Part shown: piece after piece, positions 10,600 through 22,693 of the stretch
How the letters are laid out: each line of letters begins with the position of its first letter
Numbering within the stretch: position 1 is the first letter of the stretch
Origin: Kingdonia uniflora
Lineage: Eukaryota > Streptophyta > Magnoliopsida > Ranunculales > Circaeasteraceae
Length of the DNA stretch: 64,000 bases
Assembly: GCA_014058105.1 (NCBI GenBank)
Contig: JACGCM010002657.1
Coordinates: forward strand, 62,001-126,000
Direction: 5' to 3'
Notes under the pieces: generated by a model
What the model saw: the letters and a program-made list of their open reading frames with translations, nothing else
What the model was told of the DNA's origin: nothing
Databases searched by the model: none
Translations under genes and position numbers: made by a program

Positions 10600-11542
10600 T
10601 GGAGATGACAAATTTAGTAGATTTTTGTCGCTCAGACATCATCCTTTGCAGGTTGACTATATATATGGAGTCCTCAGGGAGAGAGTGGAACCATCAGAGT
10701 AGTTTCTCCTATAGACTTGTGGCGAACAAACGGTAGAGGATGTGGTTGAGATTGGAGTATAACCCCAATGAATCACGGTACTGTTGAATGTGCTCCTTCG
10801 TGTCAGTACCTTTGTATTTATGAATTTTTGGAGTATGGAAACCTTTCTGTATCTCCATATCGAATAGTTTTTTAGCAATCAAAATTCCTTGTAATTTTGA
10901 GATGTCACCGGTAGTACCCAGAACTTGTGCTTCGATCAACTCCTTAATTTGTTGGTCTATATGCTCTTTCGTGACGTAATGAGGTATTGGTTGAATCACT
11001 GGATGAGCAGGTTGTGGATTATGAGTGCCTGTATCTTTACTCAGGCAATTTTATGTTGGAACTTGATGTTGAGGTCATTGTTCTTCCTCCTGATGGACGG
11101 AAATTCGGTGACCTCGACTGACTTTGAACTGAACTTCACCTCCTATATGTATGGATGGCTGTGGTTCGTGCTACAAATTCTTAGAAATAGCTTTACTGGC
11201 GACTCCTCGAGGTCCCAATATTTCTCTTATAGAAACACAGGAGGTCTCTGGCAACTAATCTTGACCTCTGGCTGGAGGAGCCTGCTAAGTACTTTCTAGA
11301 GCCTCTAGGGCAGTTTGGATTGTTGTCATATGGTCTTCATGTCGTTTGAGCGCTGTCAAACCAGCTTGTCGTTATGTGTCAAGATCTTTCTCACGGAGCT
11401 CCTGATCCTTAGTTAACTGAAGTTCGAGCTCACCGTATTTTTCCTTTTCGACGTTGAGATTCGCCCATAACTTTGTAAGTTTCCTCGGCTCCATTAAAAT
11501 ATCGAGCTAGGTCCCTGTAGCCGGTCGTCTGGAAGTAACCAT
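10600..11542 (-). pseudogene. Tat-like Ty3/gypsy gag remnant
   Basis: Minus-strand frame starting at 11542 (MVTSRRPATGT), about 75 bp after the primer site, as expected for gag. The N-terminal part is charged and coiled-coil-like (LNVEKEKYGELELQLTKDQE), interrupted by TAG/TAA codons. The retrotransposon gag core is open at 10709-10999: HIDQQIKELIEAQVLG, then KGFHTPKIHKYKGTDTKEHI and QQYRDSLGLYS, matching the FHTPKF..Y.GT.DP.DHL pattern of Tat-type Gag. It continues after a frameshift with a FHSLPEDSI-like motif at about 10660. No protease or pol follows before the next LTR, so the element is pol-deficient here. Confidence 0.75.
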
Positions 11543-11599
11543 GATTGAAAGTTGTAGTGAAAGAATGCCTTAAGATATCGTAAAAATGCAATCTTTCCC

Positions 11600-11619
11600 A
11601 CAGACGACGCCAAATTTAA
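11600..11619 (-). other. Primer-binding site of Tat-like element
   Basis: Minus strand reads TTTGGCGTCGTCTGTGGGAA right after the LTR end GGCCA. It resembles the TTGGCGCCGTCTGTGG site of the Tat element at 59734, so the two elements are of related lineage. Confidence 0.75.
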
Positions 11620-12234
11620 TGGCCAAATTCCTTAAGCTCGAAGTGGCTTAGAATTCGCAATCACACCAATGAACCTGCGACAATATTTTAATGAAAAACA
11701 AAAAATGACACAGAGATTTTAGCGTGGAAAACCTCTGAATAGGTAAAAGACCACGACCTCGAGTGGAGGATTTTTGTAATAATATCTTTATTGCTTGAGG
11801 CGGATATCTTATTGTAAGTGATCTCTAGATATAGAAATGTTTGAACCTTACAACTAAGAAGTTTGAATGTTTATGAGAATCTAGAACAAGTAGTTTCTTG
11901 ATGATCTCATGTGTAATTTTTTCTGGTCATTGTCTCTTCTGGAACTTTTTCTTTATATAGGCCTTCTCCGCATCTCTTCATCGTGCTGGAGCACGTTTTT
12001 TGAACAATGTGGTTAGTGGCGGTTGACTGAGGAACTAACGAGTTCGTGGGAGATAGGTGTCTTTGACTGGATATGGTTTTCGGTTTATGTTCGACCCACA
12101 TTCTTAACCAGTTCGTGGGGTAGGTTAGAATGTTGACTGGGGAAGTTATGTTAAAAATGCGTGAGTCTGAGATGGAGGTGATTTGAACTGGCGACAGCTC
12201 AACTTTAGGTTAGATCGAGGGATATGCCCCTACA
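11620..12234 (-). repeat. LTR copy 2 of Tat-like element (5' LTR)
   Basis: On the minus strand it begins TGTAGGGGCATATCCC and ends AATTTGGCCA, immediately followed by the primer-binding site, which fixes it as the 5' LTR. It is similar over its length to 5001-5587. Confidence 0.8.
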
Positions 12235-13550
12235 TCAACCATCTTACACCTGGATGAGTTATAGGAGAAGTTGCAGTATCCAGCAGGCCTACCAAAATAA
12301 CTCATCACAAAACTACGTTAGTTTTCTGAAGTTTTTCGCAGCGGCCAAAGATAATTTTACGTTATTGCCCTTTTTAGTAGATTCAAGTTCATTCTTTGGA
12401 GCAGATGTTGGATTTATTGGTGAAACTGGATACTCCCTACAATCAGAAAAGCTAGTGAAATCAATGAGAATGTACAAGTCAATGAGCTAAAGTAGTATTG
12501 CAAGTTTCATATAGAGCCTTTGATCTATGGAGAAATCAGAGATATATACTACATTTAAGGAACACATGGTTTTTATTCTCGGACTTCATGAATCTCACTT
12601 ACAATCAGCACCCTATAAATGGTGCCCTATAGAGGGTCATCACATAGTTATGTTTTCCTACATACGCGCTTATTTTGGCAGAATGAAAGGAAATGTAACG
12701 ATGTACTGTGTGGGGCATATCCGTTAATACACAATGGTCGTCTCTAACTGGAAAATTTTAGACTTAAAAGTTAAACTTCATTTCTCTGTATATCCTTCGA
12801 TCAAGCTTAGTGAATATTGTAAATAAATATGGGAGTTAGGCTCTAATAAAAGTGTATGTGATAAAAATGAAATATCTTCGAATATACAGATGATGGTCAC
12901 CAATTATGAAAGATTTGGCCATTTGCATCATTTTATATTCTAGGAAATTTCCATTGTTATGGCTGAACCTCACATGCATGGATATATAAAAGGAACCGAA
13001 TCAATTAATGAATCCTTCAATCTTTCAAAGGTTTCCACTATATAGGAGAATAATATAGAGTTAAAAATATATCGAGTATTATTTACGTGACGGGTTATAT
13101 AACATTATTCATATAAAAAAATCTGGGATATAATTTGTAGGGAAATGAGGGCTCAGATTTACGTGCATTTTAGGATATACACTATCTAGAAGTAGAGTAT
13201 TTTGTATTCTACATTTTTTATTAAAATTTATCAATGTCGAGCATGAGAGTATTGACTATGGATACAACTAAGAAGATACAAGTAAAATAATCCTGTTAAA
13301 CTTGAAGAAAAGGTTCATGAATAAACCTAAGTGGTTATGTAAAATTCAAGTCATTAAAAATTAATTTCTTCTATTGGACCCAAAATGCAGTAACGAAATG
13401 GTAGCGGAGAAGTTAGGGTCGTGTAATTAGCTTCTTGAACAATAGGACATATAAAGATGCACGATCAATGTTCGCTTTTAAGAAAAGTAAGAACATTGTA
13501 AATTGGAGAGTTATAATTCTTATTCTACATTTTTCTCTTAAATATTATAA
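12235..13550. other. AT-rich spacer, no recognisable gene
   Basis: Open stretches at 12224-12490 and 12527-12727 (plus) show no family resemblance. The missing gag/protease half of the copia element cut at 5000 is not found here, so the flanks of the Tat-like element do not rejoin. Confidence 0.35.
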
Positions 13551-13581
13551 GACCATCTTCTAAAGTGCCTCACTACCTTGG
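13551..13581 (+). repeat. Left terminal inverted repeat of Harbinger element
   Basis: Matches 33940-33970 in inverted orientation at 27/31 positions. Confidence 0.65.
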
Positions 13582-13790
13582 AATCCAAGGTGCCATCTAG
13601 GATTTTCCTCATCTAACAGTGCCTCACAGACTTGGATTTCACCCTCCAAAAGCAAGGTTGAGTCTTGGAATAAGTGCCTCACTACCTTGGAATCCAAGGT
13701 GCCACCTAGGATTTTCCTCATTCAACAATGCCTCACAAACTTGGATTTCACCCTCCAAAAGCAAGGTTGAGTCTTGAAATCCAAGACTCA
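13565..13790. repeat. 109 bp tandem duplication of the transposon left end
   Basis: GTGCCTCACTACCTTGGAAT begins at 13565 and 13674. Each unit also holds GCCTCACARACTTGGATTTC and CTCCAAAAGCAAGGTTGAG. Confidence 0.9.
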
Positions 13791-13807
13791 ACCTTTGTTT
13801 TTGACGT

Positions 13808-13920
13808 CACGATTGAGCGCCTAAATGTTGGGCGCATGTTCAGTGTTTAAAAAGGCACCTAAGACTTAAGCGCCTATGCTATTTTTTTTTTAATTAGGCG
13901 CCCAACTCTTAGGCGTCTGC
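13808..13920. repeat. GGCGCC-type subterminal inverted repeats
   Basis: Several copies of RGGCRCCTAA and its complement surround a T tract (around 13880), able to fold into a hairpin. The same kind of structure recurs at 29198-29309 and 33750-33870. Confidence 0.6.
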
Positions 13921-14197
13921 TGAACTGACTAAATTCGTCGGAGCTTCAAAAAGCAAGTTATTTCCTTCTCTTCACCAATTAAACCAAAGCCACCTCCAAT
14001 TGCACCACAACTCCTCTTTTTCACTCTATCTCCATCATATTAGGTTTAAAATTGTTTGAAATTGTTGAAGCTTGATCTCTCAAGGTAAGCTCATGTTTAA
14101 TTTTACCATATCCCATTTAATTTTCTAGATTATAATATTCTAGGGTTTAAAATTTTTCTTGATTATTAATCTATATTGAAATTATTAGATAAGTTCT

Positions 14198-14460
14198 ATG
14201 AATACTACGCAAGAGAAAAATTCTAGTACCGAGAGTAGTTTGAAGCAACCCAACAATTGAGAACAACAACAACAACAACGAATCCCACCTAATTGGTTGC
14301 AAGTCACTCATTCCCCTCAACCACAATCATCTCAACCACAACCCTTTCAATCATTTTACTCGCCCAATAATTGGGTACAACTCTCTCAGCCGTTCATAGC
14401 ATTCAATAATTGGGGATAGCCCTCTCAATTTATTATTTTTGCTCAATTCTAACATCCTTC
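14198..14460 (+). pseudogene. Harbinger ORF1 (Myb/NAM-like), 5' part
   Basis: Starts at ATG 14198 (MNTTQEKNSSTESSLKQPNN), followed by a TGA and then a Q/P/S-rich stretch (QVTHSPQPQSSQPQPFQSFY) with FNNW-type repeats, typical of the low-complexity N-terminus of the second protein of PIF/Harbinger elements. The frame is cut at 14460 by a SIRE element and resumes at 26306, where the flanking ATCCTTC is repeated. The product normally assists transposase DNA binding and nuclear entry; stops make this copy non-functional. Confidence 0.65.
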
Positions 14461-14612
14461 TAAAACATCTATTTTTGGAGTTTGTTTCATTCTGTGTCTA
14501 GATTAGGTGTCAGCACTTCCTCGTGGTTACTCGTCGTCAGAGATTGCGCACGAAGCGACTACAGTTAGACTAACACTGAATAGGTAAGTGGGTTTGTATC
14601 TCCTTGCTCTAA
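14461..14612 (+). repeat. SIRE LTR 1, truncated
   Basis: Collinear with the start of LTR 2 (15291-15440): GTTTGTTTCATTCYGTGTCT, CGTCAGAGATT, GGTAAGTGGGTTTGTATCTC. The first two bases are TA instead of TG. It breaks off at CTTGCTCTAA. Confidence 0.85.
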
Positions 14613-15290
14613 CACACACACCAAATCATTCATTTAGTGATTGTTTTATAACACATGGGCGATGTCTTGGTCCTTATCGAATATTTTAGATTCATTGTCT
14701 TTCTATCATGCCTTGTGTAAGGGGGAGTATTATCTTCTTTTGCTTGCTTATTTCAAAGATATTTCTCGGATATGTTTTCCTTTGTTTCATTTTATGTGGG
14801 TTACCATTATTTTGAGGGGGAGTTACATATGATTTTAGGGTATTAGTGTTTAGTGTTTTCCTAACTACATATTCGTTTTATTTAGTTTGATTTTTTTAGT
14901 ATCCAAACAGTCTGTCTTTTCATAATATTTGCTTTGACATTTGCTAGTGAATATTTCCCATCTAATCTATGTTTAACTCCGTAAGTGATTGTTATACATT
15001 TTGCTTCTCCCTTTACTTGCTATTTACCCTTTGTTCAACTGTGCCAAAAAGGGGGAGAGATGATCCTGATATGTAAGCCAGGTAAGTTATGATCCTTTTT
15101 CTGGATCCCTTATTTTATTTGAATGGGTACGTGATATATCTTGTTTAGTGTGCAGGGATTCCAAAGTATATGCTATAAGATGAAAGTAGAGCTTTGAGTA
15201 TAAATGTTCAATGATTGAGTCAGTCCATCGAGTTGTACTTTTATTTATTATAGTTCTAGTTTTGACACAAAATGAACCAAAGGAGGAGAT
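14613..15290 (+). other. SIRE 3' internal region with polypurine tract
   Basis: No coding capacity. Three GGGGGAG-type runs and AAAAAGGGGGAGAGATGAT (about 15045) are typical of the 3' end of SIRE/copia internal regions. The tract AAAGGAGGAGA abuts LTR 2. Confidence 0.65.
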
Positions 15291-15529
15291 TGAAACATCC
15301 ATTTTCAAAGTTTGTTTCATTCCGTGTCTAGAATAGATGTCAGCACTTCCTCATGGGTACTCGCCGTCAGAGATTACACATGGAACGACTACAGCTGAAC
15401 TGACACTGAACAGGTAAGTGGGTTTGTATCTCCTTGCACTAAATGCAAAGCCCTTAGTATTTTATAGAGTATGAAAAGAAAGTGATATATCATTTTGAGA
15501 AAAACAAATCTTTGTTCGAGCAGGATTTT
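15291..15529 (+). repeat. SIRE LTR 2, first part
   Basis: Starts TGAAACATCC after the polypurine tract and is interrupted at 15529 by the gypsy element. It continues at 25356, after one copy of the ATTTT target duplication. Confidence 0.85.
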
Positions 15530-17990
15530 TGTCACGCCCCAAAATCCAATAATCGATAAGCTTGACCAATTACTAGATTTGCAGCTGTGCTGGTCGAAGA
15601 ATCCACAGATTCTCGCCCCACAAAAGTACGAGCCATAGGCAGGTTCAGGTTCAGTCATTCACTTAAAGCAATAATTATCATAGAAAAGAAAGAATAATAA
15701 AGCGGAAGCAAGAGATATATATACATATCAGACAAAAATCAGAATACAATAATTCGAACAAAGTACAGCTACATATGCTGAGATCACATACAAGAATGAC
15801 TAAACTAAAGAAGATCTACAGCGGCAAAACTGGCTCCAATCTGGCTGAAGCTCACAGCAATCCAAGCTACTCAACATCTGAAAGGGGGGAACAATGCGAG
15901 AGTGAGCAAAACAACGACTCACTAATGCCCAACAGAGTTAAATGACATACTAATATAACAGATGCAGAGAAGGAGGAAAAGGTGAATGAGATAGAGAAAG
16001 TTTTAATGTAAAAGAATAGTAAACTAAGTGACTATTATCAAGACAATAGAGTTATAAGAACAAAAGAATAAAGATAGGAGTTTAGAGAAAAGGAATAGTG
16101 GTAAGGAATAATGTTAAGTGATGATGATATGATATGACTGATGAACTGGGATAATCCCACAATTATCCCAAATGCTGAATGCTTTAATATTTTAAAACGT
16201 GTTCACAATCCTATTATAATATTGGTTGATCAACCGCTAGTATGCTTATCTTAAAAAGATCTGTTAAGGGGATACAATGAGTACGATTTTTGTCAAGCTC
16301 GACCAAGAGAGTGGATACTCACATGATCAAAGTGTTTCGAGCTTTTCAGCCCACCGAGACAAAGTCTGAACTTTATTTTCATTCCAAGAAATTTCAACCT
16401 CACCGAGGATAAGTCTAGCACCGAATTCAGACTGTTTCATACCTTCCCACACTCCCAAATGGGTATTAAAGGTATGATAGTGTTCACAACCAGTTCTTCA
16501 CCTACTATTTTAACCCAAATTAGGACTCCTGTAATCCAATCAGAGACTAACCGATGTAGGGCAGTGTTATGAATCCGATCTCGTTAAGTTAAAAGAGTTT
16601 TACATGATTTAAAGTTGCAACAGAGTCAAGGATCAAAACATAACAGCCGTAAACCCGACATCAAACATAGGACGATCCCCTGCATAAGAGTGTGGCAAAC
16701 AATCCTAACAACGGAAAGAACAGCGACTCAGTTACACCATCTGAACCTAGATGAGACAGCAACCTAACCGTCACCACATCTAACCAACATCAGTATCTTG
16801 AAGACCGAAACCAACAACAAGAACACAACTACGAGAATACCACACTAACAGCTTCTAACTAAACACAAAGTCTAATACAAACTAAAAACCAAGTTTCAGA
16901 ATAACTAGCATATAGGTTAACCACTTATACTGAGAAATATAATAGTTGACCATAACTAAATCACATGCACCTCTCTACACAAAGTACTACTCTAATCAAC
17001 ATCTATTAACTAGTAGAAAAATTTAAAAATGAAGAGGACTCGCCTGATAATAATCCCGAGTCCTGACAAAGCTAAAACTGAAACTCCAAAACCAAGAATC
17101 AGCAATTTGGCTAATGAAACACAGGACAAACTTCAACAGACAATCGTAACAGCAATTAATCAAATAATCTAGGAAACCGATCAATAACCTTAACCCTAGA
17201 AATTAAACCAACCTCTAATCGGACGAAAGGAATGGAAAGGAATAGGGAAATTACCCACCAAGGATAAGGGCGAAGATCACGGCAAGGAATCGGCAAGCGA
17301 GGGAACGGATTGGATTTGAATTTGGGGAAGAGGGTATTCTAATTTGGGGGAGAGAGAGTGAGGATTCCAAACAAACAACCCAAAAAAAAAGAGAAGATGG
17401 ACAAAATTAAACAAGGAATACGATGGTCTTTCAAACGAATGCTAAAGTCGTTCGAACGACTAAAGCCAAAAAGAAAGAAACCCTAGAAACGCAACAATCG
17501 TTCGAAAGGTCGTTCAAACGTAGACATTACCTTGGGCCAGCACTCAAGGAGAAATGTCAAAACATTCGATAGGTCAATCGAACGAGGACAGGTGCGTGCG
17601 AATGGGCACAGATGTCGTTCGAACGACTAGGAGATCTTGGGCCATGTTCCAGGAGATTAGTCGACTCGTTCGAACGAATATTAACCTCATTCGAACGACT
17701 ACTAGAAAATCCCAAATTCTCCCAGATCCACACGAACACCCAAACACAGAAACAACCTAACCACAAACACCACAGTAGCAACAACAACGACTCCACCAAC
17801 CCAACCACGGGTCCCTGAACATGAAACACAACCTCCACCGCCCAAAAACCACCGAAATACAGAAAAAGAAGAAAGAAGAATTCAAAGCCTTGATAAATGC
17901 AATGTCATGTTAATGCACGATGAATGGTAATGGATGCATGATGAATGATAATAATAAACTAAAATAATAATAAAAATCCGGGTCACTGCA
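15530..17990 (-). repeat. Gypsy 3' LTR
   Basis: Plus strand begins TGTCACGCCCC and ends GGGTCACTGCA. It includes an array of palindromic TTCGAA-centred motifs (17420-17700). Pairs with 22870-25350. Confidence 0.92.
17420..17705. repeat. Array of TCGTTCGAACGA-type palindromes in LTR
   Basis: At least eight exact or one-mismatch copies of a TTCGAA-centred palindrome (for example GTCGTTCGAACGACT at about 17448 and 17614). Repeated in the other LTR at 24775-25055. Confidence 0.85.
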
Positions 17991-18004
17991 TTCTACCATC
18001 CTAA

Positions 18005-18427
18005 AAAGAAATTTTGCCCCAAAATTCTACACATACCTCGGCCCGAGAATAACTGCTGTTAATGCCCCCTCATATCAGCATCTAACTCCCATGTAGCCTC
18101 ACTACGATCGTGGTAACCCCACTGAACTTTCACAAATGGGATAACCTATTAGTGAAGAATCTTGTCCTCGTGATCCAAAATACACACCGGATGCTCTATA
18201 TACGAGGCATCGTCCTGAACCTCTATGGGTTCCCAGTCAATCAAGTGAGTAAGGTCCCGTTCATACTTCCTCTGCATAGAAATTTGAAATACCCTGTGAA
18301 CTCGATCCAACTGCGGCGGTATTGCTAAACGGTACGCTAACTCTCCAACTTTGGCCAAAATCTCTAACAGACCAATAAATCTTAGAGCTAATTTCCCTTT
18401 CTTGCTGAAATGAATCATGCCCTTCAT
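18005..18427 (-). pseudogene. Gypsy integrase tail and chromodomain-like region
   Basis: Minus-strand frame with FSKKGKLALRFIGLLEILAK, matching the K.G.L..RFIGPFEI motif of gypsy integrase C-termini. VHRVFQISMQRKY and then EPIEVQDDASYIEHPVCILD lead into a chromodomain that continues in another frame to about 18005 (VKVQW and E.TWELE-like pattern). The chromodomain of this lineage is thought to guide integration to heterochromatin. Confidence 0.75.
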
Positions 18428-19564
18428 CGGAGAAACCTTCAGCAGAATGTGATCACCGATCTTAAACTCTTGCGGTCTCCTGTAAATGTCGGCATAACTC
18501 TTCTGTTAGCTCTGTGTTGTACGTAACCGATCTTTGATAATAGTAACTACCTCAGTAGTCTGACAAACCAAGTCTGGCCCCAGTAAACTCTGCTCACCAA
18601 CCTCTACCCAACTCAACGGTGATATGCACGGTCTACCATATAAAGCCTCATACGGTGTAATCCCGATGCTATACTGAAAGTTGCTGTTGTACGCAAACTC
18701 CGCCCAAGGTAAGTACTCATCCCAACTACCCTTGAAGTCCAAAACACAAGTCCTAAGCATATCCTCAAGAATTTGGTTCACTCTCTTCATCTGACCGTCG
18801 GTCTGGGGGTAAAATGCAGTACTGAAATCAAATCTGGTATCCATTGCTCGCTGGAAACTATTCCAGAAGTTAACGGTAAATCTGGCATCTCGATCTGACA
18901 CTATAGACACTAGAACCCCGTGTAAACGCACTATCTCTCTCACATATAATCTGCTCAGCTCGTCAACCATCAAAATCTTGCGAGCCAGAATAAAATGTGC
19001 CAATTTGGTCAATCAGACTACAATCACCCCAATAGAATCGTGGTTCTTCTTCGTCCGCGGTAAACCACAAATGAAGTTCATCGTCACGTGCTCCCATTTC
19101 CACTCTGGAATAGGTAAAGGTTTAAGCTGCCCCACCGATTTTTGATACTCGGTTTTCTCCTGCTAACAAGTAAGACATTTGGATACAAATTCAGCTATCT
19201 CACGCTTCATATTATCCCACCAATAATGCCTCTTCAGGTCCTGGTACATTTTTATACAGCCTGGATAAATAGTGCACCTCGAACCGTGAGCCTCACTCAA
19301 AATCTCACGCTTCATCATCTCTGAATCTGGCATGCATAATCTGCCCCTGTACCTGATGCTGCCATATGAACTAACTATTCAATATGGTCTGCTAACGTCT
19401 GAAGCCCAAGACTGTAATCTAGCATCCTGCTGCTGAGCCTCTATCATCTGTGAAATCAATAAAGGCTGGAACCTGAGATTTACAATAAAACTGCCCGTAC
19501 CCCGTGAACACAAACTCACCCCAAAATCTGCCATATCACGAAGCATCAACCACTTACGAATCAT
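18428..19564 (-). pseudogene. Gypsy integrase core with HHCC zinc domain
   Basis: The zinc domain (19140-19330) has H.....H and the CLTC motif, followed by a stop. The core (18506-19012) shows LTKLAHFILARK, VSDRDARFTVNFW, FDFSTAFYPQTDGQ and a long conserved C-terminal half (WAEFAYNSNFQYSIGITPYE, ALYGRPC). The first catalytic aspartate is replaced (VVDRLTK reads as VV-stop-LTK near 19012-19020). The glutamate of the GQ.ER motif is lysine (QMKRVNQ). The second aspartate (SDRDARF) is kept. These changes alone would abolish integrase activity. Confidence 0.85.
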
Positions 19565-20000
19565 CAGACGTGCATGAAATCCCCAAATGGCTCAAAGAAT
19601 CAGCTACCACATTGGCCTTCCCTGGGTAATACTGCAAGTCGACGTCATAATCCTTCAGGAACTCTATCCATCTGCGCTGCCTCATATTTAGCTCTTTCTG
19701 CGAGAAAAGGTACCACAAACTCTTCTGATAAGTAAAGAGCTCAAACCTCTCTCCGTAAAGATAATGTCGCCAAATCTTTAACGCATAAACCACTGCTACC
19801 AACTCAGGGTCACGAGTAGGATAATTCCGCTCGTGCACCTTAAGTTGTCTCGAAGCATAAGCCACCACATTTCCCTCCTGCATCAGAATACAACCCAGCC
19901 CACTGAGCGAAGCATCGCTGTAAGCCATATACTTTTGCCCACTAGAAGGAACAATAAGAACAGGAGTTTTCGTCAATATCTTCTTCAACTCTGCGAAAGC
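19554..20000 (-). pseudogene. Gypsy RNase H
   Basis: Open 144-codon frame: [20 protein letters not shown] with the first acidic residue (YSDAS), [18 protein letters not shown], the [20 protein letters not shown] motif holding the catalytic glutamate and a [11 protein letters not shown] strand, then [15 protein letters not shown] and NVVADSLSH. It sits between RT and integrase as in all Ty3/gypsy elements. Confidence 0.88.
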
Positions 20001-20720
20001 TGAATCACATCTGTCATTCCAAACGAATCTAACGTCCTTCTACGTCAAGCGAGTCAAAGGAGCTGCAATCCACGAAAAAGCCCTCGATGAATCTGCGGTA
20101 ATAACTGGCTAATCGCTAAAAGCTGTGAATCTCGGTAAAATTAGTCGGCTGCACCAAATTTGTAACTGCCTCAACCTTTTAAGGATCAACAGCAATACCA
20201 TCCTTGGACACCACGTACCCTAGAAACTTCACTTCCTTTTGCCAAAAATTACACTTCTCAAACTTTGCATATAACTCATTCTCCCACAATGTTTGTAAAG
20301 CGATCCTCAAATGTTCCCCGTGTTCGGCCTCGGTGTTCGAATAAATCAATATGTCATCCACGAATACAATAATGAACCGGTCTAGAAAAGGTTGGAAAAC
20401 CCGGTTCATCAAATCCATAAGAGCAGCGGGCGCGTTTGTCAAACCAAACGGCATAACCTAAAACTCATAATACCCGTAACGAGTACGAAATGCTGTCTTC
20501 AAAATATCCTCCTTCTTGTTCCTCAGTTGATGGTAACTTGATCTGTGATCAATCTTCAAAAAGAACTGCACTCCCCGAAGCTTGTTAAACAAATCCTCGA
20601 TCCTAGGTAATGGATATTTGTTCTTGATCGTGGCTTTGTTTAACTCGCGGTAATCAATACACAGATGCATCGTCCCGTTCTTCTTCTTCGCAAACAAAAT
20701 TGGCGCTCCCCACGGTGAAG
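20001..20720 (-). pseudogene. Gypsy reverse transcriptase
   Basis: Two frames split at about 20457. The 5' part has [20 protein letters not shown] and a degenerate RT motif [13 protein letters not shown]. The 3' part starts [20 protein letters not shown], has the active-site FVDDILIYS (canonical), then [20 protein letters not shown]. The [10 protein letters not shown] end leads to RNase H. The active site is intact; the frame is not. Confidence 0.9.
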
Positions 20721-20739
20721 TACTCGGCCGAATGAACTT

Positions 20740-21410
20740 CTAATCCATCAACTCAAAAATCTGATCATATAATTCCTTCAGCTCAATGGATGCCATACGA
20801 TACGGAGCCTTCGAAATCGGAGCCGTACCAGATAAAAGATCTATACCAAAATCATTCTCTCTCGCCGGCGGTAACCCAAGAATCTGTTGGAAAATGTCGG
20901 AATAGTCGCAAACCACCGGAATCGAGCTAACGTCCACATCGGAGGACTCTAACTCTAAGAAAGCCAATAAGTTGTCCCCTGACTGCGCAGGTTCTGAACT
21001 AGCGAACACGAACCGCCTCTCTACATGAATAGTATAAGTAGCTGACTTCTTAAAATAGTTTAAGGTAACCTGATGCATCGAAAAACAATTTATACCTAGG
21101 TTAATGTCAAACTCCTGTATCGGTAGTACTAACAGGTCTGCCGACAAGACGCGACCATAAACAACTATGGGGCAATCTCTACAAATACGAGAGATAGACG
21201 CCGAAAGAATCGAGAGGAGTACCCACAAAAATCACATCAAGCATTAAAGAAGACTCAAAACAAATAGTGTAGAGGAATGCATATACTATGAATGAATGCG
21301 ATGCACCGGAATCGAAAAGAACATGAGTGGGCGAATAAGAAATATAGATCGTACCTTCCACCACAGGTAGAACGACGCGAGCACCTTGCTTCCCCACTGC
21401 GTACATCCTG
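20740..21410 (-). pseudogene. Gypsy protease
   Basis: Aspartic protease motif VLFDSGASHSFI at about 21310, followed in a second frame by QEFDINLGINCFSMHQVTLN and the linker to RT (DVDVSSIPVVCDYSDIFQ, ELKELYDQ). One frameshift separates the two halves. Confidence 0.8.
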
Positions 21411-22693
21411 CCCTATCCCTAGCCCTGACCCTGGCCTTGCTGCTGTCCCAAATGCTGTGGTCTCAGTACACCCGGAGGGCCTGGAAGTAGCAGTTTACTC
21501 TGTGGACCCTGGAACTGTCGCTGTAGAAACTGCTAAATCTGTTGTGGTCGCAGTTGATAACCAACTAGACTCTGAAACTGTCTCAATGTCTATGGACTTC
21601 TGGATGGTTTAGGACAATGTTGCTTGACGTGCCCCGACTCCCCGCAGTTCTAACACTGACGAGAAGCAAGCTGTGCTCTCTCAAAATACTGTCCGCCCAT
21701 AACTCTAGCCGGAGTACCCTCAAACCTCTGCCTCTTTGAACCCAAGCTATCATACTTAGTCTGAACTACCTTGCCCTTATCGGGTCTTTGATCCTGTCTC
21801 TGCTGGCCCTTCAAGTTTTTGGATTTGCGATCCTCGACATCGTTCTGTTCTAAAGCAAAAGCTTTAGACAAAACCTGTCTATATTTATTGGCACTGAAAG
21901 TAATCAAGAACTTCATAAAATTTAGACGAAGACCCTTCAGGAACTTCATCTTCCTCTGCTCGTCATCTTTAACAATGAACGAAACGTAACGAGAAAGCTC
22001 GCTAAATCGCTGATCCTACCTCGATATGCTCATATCGCCCTGCTCTAACATATAAAACTAAAAAATGCAGGCGTCTCTGTAACTCTGCGAAAAGTACTAA
22101 TCGAAGAAACGATCCTAGCAGGATGCCCAAAGCATCGAAGACTCCATTATGGTCCTCTTGGCCGTATCCCACCAATGATCTGCCTCGCCCTGAAGTAGAT
22201 ATGTCGCAAGTGTCACCCGTTGATCGTCAGGAAACTTTGTCGGGTCCAAAGTCTTCTCAATAGACTTGAACCATGCCTCTGCCTCAGAAGGAACTAATGT
22301 GCCAGAAAATGTAGTATGTTTGCATCTCTGGAGCTGCTCTAAGTAACTGTACTCTCTGGCCACTGGGCTCTTGGCCTGTTGAAAATAAGCTTCAAAACCC
22401 TCCATGAACTGTTTCATCTCTGCTGAAACACCGGAAGCAGCTAGAACTGGTAAAATGCATGCTTTTTGTTGAATCACTGGAGAAGGTGGGGTACCCTGAT
22501 GAATCTGAACCCCTGGTACTATCCCCACACCAACCTAAGCCTCAAAAATTATCTATTCATTCTGAGTGATCAGAACAGATCCCAAACTCTCTTGACTAAT
22601 CGTTGGCTCACCAGCTACTGCACTACTGCGTAAACCCCCACGAATACCCCCACGGGTCCTTGCGCGACCTCTGCCTCTGCCAGATCTAGCCAT
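21411..22693 (-). pseudogene. Gypsy gag
   Basis: Starts at ATG 22693 (MARSGRGRGRARTRGG), about 160 bp after the primer site. An arginine/glycine-rich N-terminus is followed by the gag core (22115-22528): EAEAWFKSIEKTLDPTKFPD and VTLATYLLQGEADHWWDTA. A CCHC zinc knuckle (NCGESGHVKQHC, about 21625-21660) is preceded by a stop in place of Q. Several frameshifts separate the core from the knuckle. Confidence 0.85.

Noticed and set aside
12224..12490. 88-codon plus-strand ORF
   Set aside because: Starts inside the LTR end, has no family resemblance, and composition is not convincingly coding.
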